Assembly (NCBI RefSeq): GCF_009299485.1
Contig: NZ_WBSO01000002.1
Coordinates: forward strand, 1-64,000
Length of the DNA: 64,000 nucleotides
Direction: 5' to 3'
DNA from: Bifidobacterium apri
GTDB taxonomy: Bacteria; Actinomycetota; Actinomycetes; Actinomycetales; Bifidobacteriaceae
This document shows positions 18,049-28,043 of the stretch, one piece after another. The first letter of the stretch is position 1, and the number at the start of each line of letters is the position of its first letter. The translations under genes were made by a program, and so were the position numbers. Under the pieces are notes generated by a model. The model did not search any database. It had not been told where the DNA came from and saw nothing but the letters and a program-made list of their open reading frames with translations.

Positions 18049-20649
18049 TTATGACAGCGACGGCATATCCCCGTTGTCTCCGGCATCGCCGGATTGGGCA
18101 GGCGCATCCGCTGCAGGCGTTGTGCTGGCGCCGACCAGCGTCGCGTCCTGCTGCCCGGCATCGTCGCCCTCAGTGAATTCCTCACCGGTGAAGGTGAAAT
18201 CGCCGAGAATGCCTTCACCCTCGCCGTCCACGATCACACGCTGGCCGTCGTGCAACTCGCCCAGCAGGATCTTCTCCGAGATGGCGTCCTCGATGTCACG
18301 CTGAATCACACGCCGCAACGGACGTGCGCCCAGCAACGGGTCGAAGCCCTTCTCCGCCAGCAGATCCTTGGCCTTGTCGGTGAGTTCGAGCGACATATGA
18401 CGGTCGAAGAGCCGATCATTGAGCTGCTTGACATCCAGATCGACGATCTGGCGCACCTGCGGCTCAGTGAGCTGACGGAACACGATGATGTCATCGAGAC
18501 GGTTGAGGAACTCAGGACGGAACTGTTCCTTGAGTTCGCTGTACACCTGTTCCTTCATGCGGTCATAGCTCGTCTCGGTGTTCGATCCGAGGTTGAAGCC
18601 TGTGTTCGCAGCCTTCGCGATATCGCGCGTGCCCAGATTGGTGGTCAGGATGATAATCGTATTCTTGAAGTCCACCTTGCGGCCCTGCCCATCGGTCAGA
18701 TGACCGTCGTCAAGCACCTGCAACAGCGTGTTGAAGATGTCGGGATGAGCCTTCTCGATTTCGTCGAACAGCACTACGGAGAACGGCTTGCGACGCACCT
18801 TCTCGGTGAGCTCGCCACCCTCCTCGTAGCCGACATACCCCGGAGGCGCGCCGAACAGTCTGGATGCCGCGTACTTCTCGGAGAACTCGGACATGTCGAC
18901 ACGAATCAACGCATCCTCGTCGTCAAACAGGAACTCTGCCAGCGTTTTGGCGAGTTCCGTCTTGCCGACGCCGGTAGGACCGGCGAAGATGAAGGAACCC
19001 GCCGGACGCTTGGGATCCTTGAGACCGACACGAGTACGACGAATCGACCGGGCGAGGGCGGATACCGCCTCATCTTGGCCGATAATGCGCTTGTGCAGCT
19101 CGGATTCCATGTTGAGCAGCTTCTTGGATTCCGCCTGGGTGAGCTTGAAGACCGGGATGCCCGTCGTGCTGGCCACGACCTGCGCGATGACCTCCTCGTT
19201 CACTTCCATCTTCACGTTGGATTCGCCTTCACGCCATGAGGATTCCTTCTCCTTGCGCTCGGCTTCCAGCTTCTCTTGGCTGTCGCGCAGTTCCGCCGCC
19301 TTCTCGAAGTCCTGCTTCTTGATGGCTTCGTCCTTCTCTGCGGACACTTTGGCGACCTGCGCATCGAGATCCTTGAGCTCGGGCGGCGCGGTCAGACGCT
19401 TGATCCGCAGGCGGGCACCCGCCTCATCGATCAGGTCGATCGCCTTGTCCGGAAGATGACGGTCCTGAATGTAGCGCGCGGACAACTCAGCCGCAGCCTG
19501 CAACGCACCGTCGGTGATCGTCACATGATGATGGTTCTCATACCGCGAACGCAGACCCTTGAGAATCTCAATGGTTTCTGCGATTGACGGCTCATGGACC
19601 TGAATCGGCTGGAAACGGCGTTCCAGCGCCGCGTCCTTCTCGATGTACTTGCGGTATTCCTCGGTCGTCGTCGCGCCGATGGTCTGCAGTTCGCCACGCG
19701 CAAGCATCGGTTTGAGCATATCGGAAGCGCCCAAAGCGCCGTCCGCGCTGCCCGCGCCGACAATCGTGTGGATTTCGTCGATGAACAGGACGATGTCACC
19801 GCGCGTCTTGATTTCCTTGAGCACTTTCTTGAGGCGTTCCTCAAAATCGCCACGATAGCGCGAACCGGCCACCATGGAGCCCAAATCAAGAGAGTAGACC
19901 TGCTTGTCCTTGAGGGTTTCCGGCACATCGCCCGCGACGATCTTCTGCGCGAGCCCCTCGACGACGGCGGTTTTGCCGACGCCCGGCTCGCCGATCAGTA
20001 CCGGGTTGTTCTTGGTGCGGCGGGACAGGACGACCATGACGCGCTCGATTTCCTCGGAACGGCCGATCACCGGATCCAGCTTGCCCTCGGCGGCTTCAGC
20101 CGTCAGATTGCGACCGAACTGGTCGAGAATCGCAGAACCGGTCTGCCCGCGCTTGTCCTGAACGCCGCCGGCATTCGCCAGCTCGCCTTTGTTATCGGTA
20201 TCCGGGCCGGTTGAATTGCCGCGGATCATATCGATAACCGTGCTGCGCAGCTCACCCAGATCGACATCCATCTTGATGAGCACCTGTGTGCCGACGCCTT
20301 CGCCCTCGCGAATCAGGCCGAGCAGGATGTGCTCCGTACCGATGTAGCTGTGCCCCAACTGCAATGCTTCACGCAGACTCAGCTCGAGTACCTGCTTGGC
20401 ATGCGGGGTGAATGGGATGTGGCCGTTGGGTGACGCATTGCCCTTGCCGATCATCTCCTCAACCTGTTTGCGGGTGTCCTGCAGATTCACGCCCTTGGCG
20501 GCGAGCGCCTTTGCGGCGACGCCTTCGCCCTCGCGAATCAGGCCGAGCAGCAGATGTTCGGTGCCGATGTAATTGTGCTGCAGGGAGCGAGCCTCTTCCT
20601 GAGCCAACACGATCACGCGCCGTGCACGGTCTGTAAACCGTTCGAACAT
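18049..20649 (-). CDS. clpC: ATP-dependent Clp protease ATP-binding subunit ClpC
   Basis: 866-residue Hsp100 unfoldase that feeds substrates to ClpP in the cytosol. It has the N-terminal double Clp repeat (the second copy repeats [16 protein letters not shown]), first AAA+ module with [13 protein letters not shown], a UVR-containing middle domain, and second AAA+ module with [13 protein letters not shown]. The IGF/LGF-type ClpP-docking loop is in the second module's usual place by length. The C-terminal 40 residues are acidic and Ala/Ser-rich. An upstream open frame is ignored: MFERFTD is the universally conserved start, with AGGAC in front. It is divergent from the universal stress gene. No mcsA or ctsR is next to it, as expected in actinobacteria. 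Confidence 0.95.
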   Translation of the reverse strand: MFERFTDRARRVIVLAQEEARSLQHNYIGTEHLLLGLIREGEGVAAKALAAKGVNLQDTRKQVEEMIGKGNASPNGHIPFTPHAKQVLELSLREALQLGHSYIGTEHILLGLIREGEGVGTQVLIKMDVDLGELRSTVIDMIRGNSTGPDTDNKGELANAGGVQDKRGQTGSAILDQFGRNLTAEAAEGKLDPVIGRSEEIERVMVVLSRRTKNNPVLIGEPGVGKTAVVEGLAQKIVAGDVPETLKDKQVYSLDLGSMVAGSRYRGDFEERLKKVLKEIKTRGDIVLFIDEIHTIVGAGSADGALGASDMLKPMLARGELQTIGATTTEEYRKYIEKDAALERRFQPIQVHEPSIAETIEILKGLRSRYENHHHVTITDGALQAAAELSARYIQDRHLPDKAIDLIDEAGARLRIKRLTAPPELKDLDAQVAKVSAEKDEAIKKQDFEKAAELRDSQEKLEAERKEKESSWREGESNVKMEVNEEVIAQVVASTTGIPVFKLTQAESKKLLNMESELHKRIIGQDEAVSALARSIRRTRVGLKDPKRPAGSFIFAGPTGVGKTELAKTLAEFLFDDEDALIRVDMSEFSEKYAASRLFGAPPGYVGYEEGGELTEKVRRKPFSVVLFDEIEKAHPDIFNTLLQVLDDGHLTDGQGRKVDFKNTIIILTTNLGTRDIAKAANTGFNLGSNTETSYDRMKEQVYSELKEQFRPEFLNRLDDIIVFRQLTEPQVRQIVDLDVKQLNDRLFDRHMSLELTDKAKDLLAEKGFDPLLGARPLRRVIQRDIEDAISEKILLGELHDGQRVIVDGEGEGILGDFTFTGEEFTEGDDAGQQDATLVGASTTPAADAPAQSGDAGDNGDMPSLS

Positions 20650-20787
20650 GCTTGTCCTTCCACTGTTGTTTGTCCACTTCACTTTACAGATTCGCGGTGA
20701 CGTTTCTTCCCGTATGCGTGGCAATTGCGCTATCAACGCAAACAAGAGGATATGCTTGGCAGTGTAAGCTGCCTCAAGGAGGATGAA

Positions 20788-21768
20788 ATGACGGACAATC
20801 TTGGACAGGTCACCGGCCGGCAGGCCGACATCGTCGTCGGCGTGGACGGTTCCGACGAATCGTTCGCCGCGTTGCGCTGGGCCATGAACGAAGCCTCGCT
20901 GACCGGCCAGCATGTCAATGCGGTGTTCGGCTGGACCCATTCGTGGGATATGGGTTCACAGCCCGAGACTGAAAGCGCGTGGAAAGATGTACGCGAGCAG
21001 ATGACCGCCCGGCTGCGTGATTGGGTCGATCAGGCCGGCGCCGACATGGATTTCAATCCTTCGACGCTCAAACTCACCTCGGTCCGCGCCACCGGCACGC
21101 ATGCACTGCTCGAACTCGGATCGAATGCGCAGCAAATCGTTGTTGGCCGTCGATCGCTCAATCGTGTGGCCCGTTGGTTTCTGGGTTCGCTGTCTGCCTC
21201 TCTTGCCGAAGAGGCGAAGGTTCCGGTCACGGTCGTGCGCTTCGCCAGCGATGAGGAGGCGAATGTGCAGGACGCCATTGCCAATTCGCTGACGCCGGGC
21301 GATTCGACGGTGCATTACGCACAGCCGCCGGTGGTCGCAGACGCAGGGCGCAAGCCTATCGTGGTGGGGATTGACGGTTCGGTGATTTCCAAGCGCGCCT
21401 TGACCTTCGCCGTCGATGAGGCGCGTATCCACCATGCGCCGCTGCATATCCTGTTCTGCTGGCAACTCAAGGATCTGGACACGGTCCCAGGCTATGAGAA
21501 CGCCGTCGCCCCGATGTCGGTCGATCAGCAACGTGCGCAGCAGCTGCTTGACGACGTCGTCGCCCAAGCTCATATTCCTGATGCGGTGGACGTCCATGCG
21601 AACGCGTTCCACATTCCTGCGGCGAAAGGGCTGATCAGCGCTTCGCGATACGCCAGCCATTTGGTGGTCGGGTCGCGCGGGTTAAGCGGGCTCGACGCTC
21701 ATTTCCTTGGCTCGGTCTCCCGACAGCTGGTCAATTTCGCCGAATGCACGGTGACGGTTGTGCACTGA
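20788..21768 (+). CDS. Tandem universal stress protein (two UspA domains)
   Basis: 326-residue cytosolic protein with two UspA folds. The first begins IVVGVDGSDES near residue 14 and ends with the ATP-type loop GRRSLNRVARWFLGSLSAS. The second begins IVVGIDGSVIS and ends VVGSRGLSGLDAHFLGSVS. The second loop fits the G-2x-G-9x-G(S/T) nucleotide-binding pattern; the first is more diverged. Tandem Usp proteins are common in actinobacteria as stress or persistence factors. The ATG at 20788 follows AAGGAGG. It is divergent from clpC, and a strong terminator follows. Confidence 0.9.
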   Translation: MTDNLGQVTGRQADIVVGVDGSDESFAALRWAMNEASLTGQHVNAVFGWTHSWDMGSQPETESAWKDVREQMTARLRDWVDQAGADMDFNPSTLKLTSVRATGTHALLELGSNAQQIVVGRRSLNRVARWFLGSLSASLAEEAKVPVTVVRFASDEEANVQDAIANSLTPGDSTVHYAQPPVVADAGRKPIVVGIDGSVISKRALTFAVDEARIHHAPLHILFCWQLKDLDTVPGYENAVAPMSVDQQRAQQLLDDVVAQAHIPDAVDVHANAFHIPAAKGLISASRYASHLVVGSRGLSGLDAHFLGSVSRQLVNFAECTVTVVH

Positions 21769-21876
21769 GCATCTCCACGGTTTCGACTCGCCGCCCCGGC
21801 TTTAGCCGGCTGGCAGGTCACGGCGGCGACAGGCGGAACCTGAAACGGGACAATATCAACGATATCAACGATATAC

Positions 21877-21928
21877 AAGAGACCGCCGGTTTGCTCAAGT
21901 ATGCACTTGAGCAAACCGGCGGTCTCTT
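21877..21928. terminator. Perfect 23-base-pair hairpin between convergent genes
   Basis: The arms 21877-21899 and 21906-21928 are perfectly complementary around a six-base loop TATGCA. The stem begins AAGAGACCGCC. T residues follow on the plus side (TTTC) and a mirrored A-rich flank lies on the other, so it can serve both the stress-protein gene and the convergent DUF3027 gene. The flank at 21852-21874 also has a short repeated ATATCAACG. Confidence 0.8.
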
Positions 21929-21950
21929 TCGGTATCGAGGATCCGTCAGG

Positions 21951-23330
21951 TCATTCGCCGCTTTGGCCGTCTCCTTCGGCAGTGTCCGCCGCATCCGCGA
22001 CGACGGCTGGATCCGCTGCATCCGAGGTTTCCGAACCATCCGTGGAGCTGCCGTCAGTCTCAGCAGCCGTATCGTCAGCTTGGCTCGCATCCGTCGTGCC
22101 GCCATCTTCATCCGCCGCTGGAGCAGCGGGATCCTCACTGCGGTCGGGATCCTCCGTGTGCGCCGGGCCAGTCTGGCCGGCTGCATTGTCCGTACCACCG
22201 TCACCGTCGTCATCGCGGTCGATGGCATCGTCATCGGGGAATCCGGCCTCATTCAGGTCATCCATGGTGATCACCGATTCAACCGGCGGAATCGTTTGAG
22301 TCTGGCCGCTGTCCTCGGTTTCCGTCTCATCGTCTTCGACGGTGTTGTCGTCGATATCGGCCTCGCTGGCCTCTTCGAGCAGCTCGATCTGGCCGCGCTC
22401 CTCACGCGGGGACTGGGCGATGACGTCGATGTGCACGTCATCGTACGCGGGCTTGGACTGCACCCACAAATGCGACGGTTCCGGTGGATCGATTTCGGAA
22501 TGTTCCCCGCAACCATGGTCAAGCGAAACCACACGGCCGTCATCCGGGCTCCACTTGTTCGCGCACACGCCGAACATGCGGTCGAAATCGCCTTTCAGCG
22601 GCACGAAGAACCCACAAGTCGAGCACAGATTGCCGGCGGCGGTTTTCGTTGACAGCGCTTTGGGACCATGGGGGCCCTCATACCAACGTTTCGCGGTCTG
22701 GTCCCGTCCCAATGGGCTGAGCACGTGACGGCGGGACAGCATGAACTCCTCGACTGCGTCGTCAAGATCCTCCGACGAGGTGACCGGCGCCGCATCTTCC
22801 GGGGTGTCCGGCGCGCTCTCCATCGACGACTCGTCGCCATCGGCTTGGGTGCGTGCCTGTTCGCCGTCAGCTTGGCCTGCGTCGAGCAGGGCGGCATCCT
22901 GTGCAGATGCGGTGTCCCTCGGCTCCGTACGGCGGAACCCGTCTTCCAGCCGGGAATCGTCCGGTTCGGTCCCGATTGAATCGGTCACTGACAAGTCGGT
23001 GGGCAGCAGGCGATCCTTCCACGGCACCCAAGCGGGAGGCATCAGAGCCTGATCCGTCGGCACCAGCGATGACTCATTGACCGTCCATTCGTCGATGTCC
23101 GTGTCATGATACAGCGTCACCGACCATTCCCAGCCTTCGTACCCCCGCTTCTTGGATTCGAAACGGAAATCCGTGACATGATCGTCCTCTTCGATCGAAC
23201 GGGTCAACTGCCCGACCTGATCCGGCTCGTCTGCCACAGTCATCGCCACCGACCGGGCAAGCGACTGAGGGTCGATCCGTGGCGCCTCAGACCCGTCCTG
23301 CGGATTCTCACCTGTTTGCATGCTCATCAT
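21951..23330 (-). CDS. DUF3027 domain-containing protein
   Basis: 459-residue protein. The first 100 residues or so match the actinobacterial DUF3027 family (GYEGWEWSVTLYHD). A middle domain carries a cysteine set, CSTCGFF, then FGVCANKWSPDDGRVV, then HGCGEH, which suggests a bound metal. The last 130 residues are strongly acidic and Asp/Thr/Ala-rich, likely disordered. The function is unknown. Its ATG overlaps the stop of the cold-shock gene (ATGA); an in-frame ATG at 23321 has AGGA at better spacing and may be the true start. It is the distal gene of a two-gene unit. Confidence 0.78.
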   Translation of the reverse strand: MMSMQTGENPQDGSEAPRIDPQSLARSVAMTVADEPDQVGQLTRSIEEDDHVTDFRFESKKRGYEGWEWSVTLYHDTDIDEWTVNESSLVPTDQALMPPAWVPWKDRLLPTDLSVTDSIGTEPDDSRLEDGFRRTEPRDTASAQDAALLDAGQADGEQARTQADGDESSMESAPDTPEDAAPVTSSEDLDDAVEEFMLSRRHVLSPLGRDQTAKRWYEGPHGPKALSTKTAAGNLCSTCGFFVPLKGDFDRMFGVCANKWSPDDGRVVSLDHGCGEHSEIDPPEPSHLWVQSKPAYDDVHIDVIAQSPREERGQIELLEEASEADIDDNTVEDDETETEDSGQTQTIPPVESVITMDDLNEAGFPDDDAIDRDDDGDGGTDNAAGQTGPAHTEDPDRSEDPAAPAADEDGGTTDASQADDTAAETDGSSTDGSETSDAADPAVVADAADTAEGDGQSGE

Positions 23331-23716
23331 TCCTGTACGTCGAAGTCGTCGGCCAACGCGCGCATCACCGTTGCGAGTTTCTTGCTGTCCGCCGGCGAGG
23401 GGTAATGGTGCCGCCGCAGGTCGTTGCCTGCCTTGTCGAGCAGCTGAATCAGATCCTCGACGATGGCGGCCATATCGTCAGGCTTCGGGCGGGTGGCCTT
23501 GACCAGTGACGGCCCCGCGGCGATCGGCTTGACGCCCATCGCCTGCGGTCCTTTATGCCCATCGATGACAGAGAACTCGACCTTCGTGCCCTTGCGCAGC
23601 GTCGTCGTACCTTGCGGCAGCGCCGCGGCGGGCAGGAACACGTCCTTGCCCTGATCCGTGGCGATGAAGCCGTAACCTTTGTTCGCATCGAACCAACGCA
23701 CCCGTCCCGTGGGCAT
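23327..23716 (-). CDS. Cold-shock-domain protein with C-terminal extension
   Basis: 129-residue protein. Residues 1-65 form a cold-shock domain with GRVRWFDANKGYGFI (RNP1-like) and KDVFLP (RNP2-like, usually DVFVH). The remaining 60 residues are a helical extension containing DDMAAIVEDLIQLL and a final acidic helix; ordinary CspA proteins of about 67 residues lack it. Probably binds RNA or single-stranded DNA. The ATG at 23716 is used because the domain begins there. It is coupled to the DUF3027 gene, and a gap of about 100 bases separates it from the sensor kinase gene upstream. Confidence 0.85.
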   Translation of the reverse strand: MPTGRVRWFDANKGYGFIATDQGKDVFLPAAALPQGTTTLRKGTKVEFSVIDGHKGPQAMGVKPIAAGPSLVKATRPKPDDMAAIVEDLIQLLDKAGNDLRRHHYPSPADSKKLATVMRALADDFDVQE

Positions 23717-23818
23717 AACTACACCTCTCATACTCCATACCAAGGCAAGCGGCGCCTGCCGTCATTGAACCAACATATCAGTCTACCGCATAGCCTTCCG
23801 TATCGGCTGTGGGCAATG

Positions 23819-25840
23819 TCACTTCTTGTCCGACGCAGGCGGCAGGCCTGTGCGACCTTTTGACGACTTGCGATCCTTGCCACGTTCACGCCCCTGCACC
23901 CGCTGTTCCAAGGGTTGCACGGGCACGCCGGTCTGCTTGGGATCGATCGGCAGGACAACCGTCAGGGTCAGGCCGCCGCCAGGTGTCGTGGTCGCACTGA
24001 TCAGGCCGTGGTGCGCTTTGACGACCGATTGCGCGATCGCCATGCCGAGTCCGGTACCGCCCTTCTGCCTTGCCCGAGACGGATCAGCCGTGTAGAACCG
24101 CTCGAAAATCTGCAATTGCGAGGCTTCCGGCACACCGGGACCATGATCGGCGAAACGGATGACCGCATAAGGCATCCCCGATTGCAGGCTTTGCCCAACT
24201 TCCGCCGCCTCAAGGAAGGAGGTCAGCCCCTTGGCGTTCGACTGCAACCGGGCGAGCTGCTGCGGGTTGATCGACGCCTGCAGTACGCTCAGCGCGACTT
24301 CCACGGGTGAGTCAGCAGGCGTGTACCGATGGATGTTGCCGACGATATTGGTGATGACCTGCCGCAAGCGCGAGCCATCTCCGGTGAGCGTAACCGACGG
24401 GATATCCCCGGGACTGAACGCGAGCCACGTACCTTGCTGGCCGCCTCCGTGCCGCAGCGTGAGCACGCCTTTGGTGATGCCACGCTGGGGGTCGAGCGCA
24501 TGCAAGTCGTCACACGCATCATTGAGCTGCGACGTGATCTGCACCTGCTGGGTGACATCGATGCCACGACCTTCATCGAGCCGGGCGAGGGACAGCAGAT
24601 CTTCCACCAACACGGTCATACGCGCGCTCGAAGCCTCGATATGGCTGATCGACTCGTCCGCGCGTTCCAATGCCCCCGGCATGTCGCGCTGAAGCGTATA
24701 CAGCTCGGCGTATCCGTGGATCGCGGCGAGCGGAGTGCGAAGCTCATGGCTGGCGTCGGAAACGAACCGTTTCATCTTCTCGGTCGTCTCCTGCTGCTCG
24801 TTGAAGCTTTGCTCGATCCGCGCGAGCATGGCGTTCAGCGATGCGGCCAACGAGCCGACTTCAGTGTTCTCCGGGGCGCTCGGGACACGCTGGCTCAAAT
24901 CTCCGGCAGCGATTTTCGCGGCGGTTTTCTCGATACGCTTGAGCGGCGCGAGCGTACTCTGGATCAGGATGGTCGCAATCACCGCACCGATCAATACGAT
25001 GGCGATGCTGACCAACGTACAGTATTTCGTCAAGGTGTTCACGGTATCGATCTGGTCACTCAACGACAGACCGATATAAATCACGCCCTTGATCTGGGCG
25101 CTGCCGTCCTCGGCTTTCTTGCCCCACGACAAGGCGAGCACCCGCCATGGGGCGTTAGCCGCCTGCAGCGTGGCGCGGCTCACCGAGCTCGTGCTCGTGC
25201 GCACGATGGCGGATGTGGTGAACGGCTGGCCGATTTTCACGTCGCCCATCGACCCGTCCGCCGGCAAATCGGGGACGGAGATGACGTTCTCACGCATGAC
25301 CGGCACCAGCGGCGTGTTGAGGACATGGTAATTCGTGTCACGGATCTGCATGAAGTAGTCGTTCGGCCCGACACTGCCCTGTTCGCTGCTGTCTTTGCTG
25401 CGTAGCACATCGATATTGTCGTACACCAGCTGCGCTTGTTCGGCGAGCTGGTTATCGGTTTTCTGCAGCAGATAGTTGCCGACAAGCTCTTTGATCGAGA
25501 AGGTGATGCCTGCTGCGCACACAGTCAGCAGCACCATCATGCATGCCAGCAGTTTGGTACTCAGCGGGATCGCGTCAAAACGGTGGATCACCATGCCGCG
25601 CAGGGCATCCATGCCGCGCGCGATGGCTGCGATCGGCCGCGGGAGCCTGCCGTATCGGTTCTGGGTTGCGGGCTGCTTGCCGTCTTGGGATGTACCGGAG
25701 GCGCCACCAGACGCGTCCGGATGTGCTGAGGTTGCATGCATGTCAGGCGCCTCCCGTGTTGTCGTTGACGCGGAATCCCCGCCTGCGGTAGCGTCGCATT
25801 GCGGGGATTCCTTGGATGTGTTTCCTGGATGGAGCGGCAT
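23819..25840 (-). CDS. Two-component sensor histidine kinase (PhoR/TrcS-like)
   Basis: 673-residue membrane kinase. The N-terminal 80 residues are cytosolic and low complexity. A first membrane segment near residues 95-120 and a second near 260-285 flank an extracytoplasmic sensor domain. A HAMP linker follows, then the phosphoacceptor DHp motif SHELRTPLAAIHGY, then the HATPase domain with GPGVPEA and GGTGLGMAIAQSVV. The C-terminal tail is basic. It starts with TGATG overlap on the response regulator, so the two are translated together. The signal is unknown. Confidence 0.93.
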   Translation of the reverse strand: MPLHPGNTSKESPQCDATAGGDSASTTTREAPDMHATSAHPDASGGASGTSQDGKQPATQNRYGRLPRPIAAIARGMDALRGMVIHRFDAIPLSTKLLACMMVLLTVCAAGITFSIKELVGNYLLQKTDNQLAEQAQLVYDNIDVLRSKDSSEQGSVGPNDYFMQIRDTNYHVLNTPLVPVMRENVISVPDLPADGSMGDVKIGQPFTTSAIVRTSTSSVSRATLQAANAPWRVLALSWGKKAEDGSAQIKGVIYIGLSLSDQIDTVNTLTKYCTLVSIAIVLIGAVIATILIQSTLAPLKRIEKTAAKIAAGDLSQRVPSAPENTEVGSLAASLNAMLARIEQSFNEQQETTEKMKRFVSDASHELRTPLAAIHGYAELYTLQRDMPGALERADESISHIEASSARMTVLVEDLLSLARLDEGRGIDVTQQVQITSQLNDACDDLHALDPQRGITKGVLTLRHGGGQQGTWLAFSPGDIPSVTLTGDGSRLRQVITNIVGNIHRYTPADSPVEVALSVLQASINPQQLARLQSNAKGLTSFLEAAEVGQSLQSGMPYAVIRFADHGPGVPEASQLQIFERFYTADPSRARQKGGTGLGMAIAQSVVKAHHGLISATTTPGGGLTLTVVLPIDPKQTGVPVQPLEQRVQGRERGKDRKSSKGRTGLPPASDKK

Positions 25841-26586
25841 CAGGCGTCTTTCTTCGCCGTCTTCGGCGCACGAATCATGTATCCGATGCCTCGCTTGGTT
25901 TCGATCAGCGGGGCGACCTTGTGCTTCTCGCCGTTGTCATCTTCCACGACCACGCCGTCGACCTTCTTGCGCAGGTAGGAGATGTAGGATTCGACGATTG
26001 CGGCGTCGCCGCCCCAATCGTACTGCCAGACGTGATCCAAAATCTGGGTTTTGGACAGCACGCGTCCTTCGTTGTCCATGAGGTAGCGCAGCAGCTTGTA
26101 CTCGGTGGGGCTCAGGTCCACTTGCACCCCGGCGCGAGTCACATCGTGGGAGTCCTCATTGATTTCGAGGTCGCCGACGCGGATGATCGGGTCATCGGCC
26201 TCCTGGTGGCTGGTACGGCGCAGAATCGCACGGATGCGCGCCACGACTTCTTCGAGGCTGAACGGCTTGGTGACATAATCGTCGCCGCCCACGGTCAAGC
26301 CCATGACCTTGTCCTGCGTGTCGTCGCGCGCGGTGAGGAACAGCACCGGCGAATCGATGCCTTCCTGCCGGATGCGCCGCGTCACGGTGAACCCGTCGAT
26401 GTCCGGGAGCATGACGTCGAGCACGATCAGGTCTGGCCGTACCTTCTCGATAACCTCAATCGCCTCGGATCCCGAAGCTGCGGTGTTCACCTCGAATCCT
26501 GCAAAATGCAACGATGCCACGAGCAGGTCACGGATGGACGGCTCGTCGTCGACAACTACGATGGATGCTTCAATTGGTTTACTCAT
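25840..26586 (-). CDS. OmpR-family response regulator (PhoP/TrcR-like)
   Basis: Response regulator of 248 residues. The receiver domain has the acidic pair DDE, phosphoacceptor Asp in IVLDVMLPDIDG, and the switch Lys in DYVTKPFSLEEV. A winged-helix DNA-binding domain follows, including LSPTEYKLLRYLMDNEGRVL and the recognition helix region. The overall sequence is close in pattern to mycobacterial PhoP. The start MSKPIE at 26586 has AGGA upstream; an alternative ATG lies four codons earlier. Its start lies inside the end of the membrane protein gene upstream by eight bases, suggesting a three-gene unit. Confidence 0.93.
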   Translation of the reverse strand: MSKPIEASIVVVDDEPSIRDLLVASLHFAGFEVNTAASGSEAIEVIEKVRPDLIVLDVMLPDIDGFTVTRRIRQEGIDSPVLFLTARDDTQDKVMGLTVGGDDYVTKPFSLEEVVARIRAILRRTSHQEADDPIIRVGDLEINEDSHDVTRAGVQVDLSPTEYKLLRYLMDNEGRVLSKTQILDHVWQYDWGGDAAIVESYISYLRKKVDGVVVEDDNGEKHKVAPLIETKRGIGYMIRAPKTAKKDA

Positions 26587-27652
26587 GCTTCCTAGCATTC
26601 CTCTTTTGTCTTCGTGTTTCCTGAGAATGTTCTGTAACTTGCTGAGAGAATCGCTTCAGATATTCGTCGACGGCCGCGGTATGCCGCTCATCGCTTGCTG
26701 ACGCGCCCGTATCGGCAAGGTCAGAAGCGCTCCCCGAAGAATCGTCATGCTTGCTCTTCTGCTCTTGCCCAAATGTACCATCCGCCTTGTCGGCATGGTC
26801 GGCATGTGCATGCTTCGATGCGCCGCCCGTATGCTGTGTCCGCTTGGCCGAGCGGCGAAGCGCCTTACGCGAACGATCCTGCTTGCCGCCCTTGCTATGG
26901 GCGCCGCGAGCATTGCGCGCCAGCACAATGATGGCGACGACCAGAGCGACCAACAACACAAGCCCGGCAACGAGAACGACAGTGGATACTGTTGTAGCGC
27001 CTTTCGACGTCGAGGTTTCCTTGAGCTTGGCGATCTCGTTCATCATCGCTATCGCCGAGCCCGACCAGTCAGGCGACCCCTTCTTGGTCAAGGGCTCGGA
27101 AGCGGCTTGAGACAGCTGGTCGACGGCTTTCTGATCTTTGAGCCACTCATCGGAATTGTTGGACACCGCCACAACGAGGTTGCCGTCAGCGCTGGCGACC
27201 GCCAGCAACACGGTGTTCGGCTGCGGACTGGTCGACTGCAACAGGGTGCTCGCCCATGTCGACGGTTTGACTGTCGTCCCGAAACTGTCAAGATACAGCA
27301 ACCGCACCGAAACGCCGTACTTGTTCTTCGTTTTCGTGATCATGTCAGTGACACTGGTGACATTGTCCCCGAGGAGGTTCTCCGGATCGGTGATATCGGC
27401 GCTCAGGGTCGCGCCGGTTGACGTGTCCGATGAAGACGAGGACGATGACGAAGACGATGATGTGGAAGGGCTGGGGCTCGACGCGTCGTCCGCATCGGCG
27501 TGTACCGGCAACGCCGCCACTGCGAAGATGCAGAACAACGCGATAAGAACCGCGAGCATGCGCTGCCATAAGATGCCAGACGTCTGCTGCGGCTGCCGCC
27601 GTCTTTTGACCACATATGCCGTACGGACGTGAGACATGTTCAAAAACCGCAT
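26579..27652 (-). CDS. TPM-like membrane protein with Ser-rich linker
   Basis: About 357 residues. After a positively charged N terminus comes a hydrophobic segment (MLAVLIALFCIFAVAAL) that acts as a signal sequence or anchor. A run of Ser follows. The next 130 residues resemble TPM_phosphatase (DUF477-type) folds, with a repair or turnover role proposed for some members. A second membrane segment near residue 220 (VVLVAGLVLLVALVVAIIV) leads to a basic, His-rich cytosolic tail. The start is uncertain: ATG at 27652 is used, and 27637 or 27682 are possible, none with a strong ribosome-binding site. Divergent from the WXG100 gene. Confidence 0.6.
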   Translation of the reverse strand: MRFLNMSHVRTAYVVKRRRQPQQTSGILWQRMLAVLIALFCIFAVAALPVHADADDASSPSPSTSSSSSSSSSSSDTSTGATLSADITDPENLLGDNVTSVTDMITKTKNKYGVSVRLLYLDSFGTTVKPSTWASTLLQSTSPQPNTVLLAVASADGNLVVAVSNNSDEWLKDQKAVDQLSQAASEPLTKKGSPDWSGSAIAMMNEIAKLKETSTSKGATTVSTVVLVAGLVLLVALVVAIIVLARNARGAHSKGGKQDRSRKALRRSAKRTQHTGGASKHAHADHADKADGTFGQEQKSKHDDSSGSASDLADTGASASDERHTAAVDEYLKRFSQQVTEHSQETRRQKRNARKHE

Positions 27653-27749
27653 ATTGTCCACTGTAGCGGTCGGCTGCACCAAACGGGGGACGTGCGGTCA
27701 GCGGTCCGCGACGCCAACCGGCGACAACACCGTTCAGAAAGGAACACCA

Positions 27750-28043
27750 ATGGCACAGTATCAAGTCGATTCGGAACACATCCAGTCCTCAAGCGCTGCG
27801 GTGCGCTCGTCCATCGAACAGATCAGGCAGGCGGTCCAAGGCATGTACGCGAACCTCGAGGGGCTCAACAGCGTATGGAGTGGCTCGGCATCCGCGCAGT
27901 TCTCCGGAGTCATCAGACAATGGCGAGCCGCGCAACAGCAGATGGACGCGTCGTTGGAGGCGATTGGGCTGTCACTGACCCAAGCGTCGAATGTCTACGC
28001 GGACGCCGAGGCGCAGGCTTCGCGATTGTTCACCATGTCGTGA
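27750..28043 (+). CDS. WXG100-family (EsxA-like) protein
   Basis: 97-residue all-helical protein of the WXG100 family, small secreted partners of type VII (ESX) systems. The W-S-G turn is at residues 43-45, between two helices of similar length. The C terminus contains Y83xxxE87, which fits the YxxxD/E type VII export signal. Length is exactly what the family name implies. The ATG at 27750 follows AAAGGA. There is no ESX ATPase, membrane component or second Esx gene beside it, so it is an orphan in this window. Its partner and export route are unknown. Confidence 0.85.
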   Translation: MAQYQVDSEHIQSSSAAVRSSIEQIRQAVQGMYANLEGLNSVWSGSASAQFSGVIRQWRAAQQQMDASLEAIGLSLTQASNVYADAEAQASRLFTMS

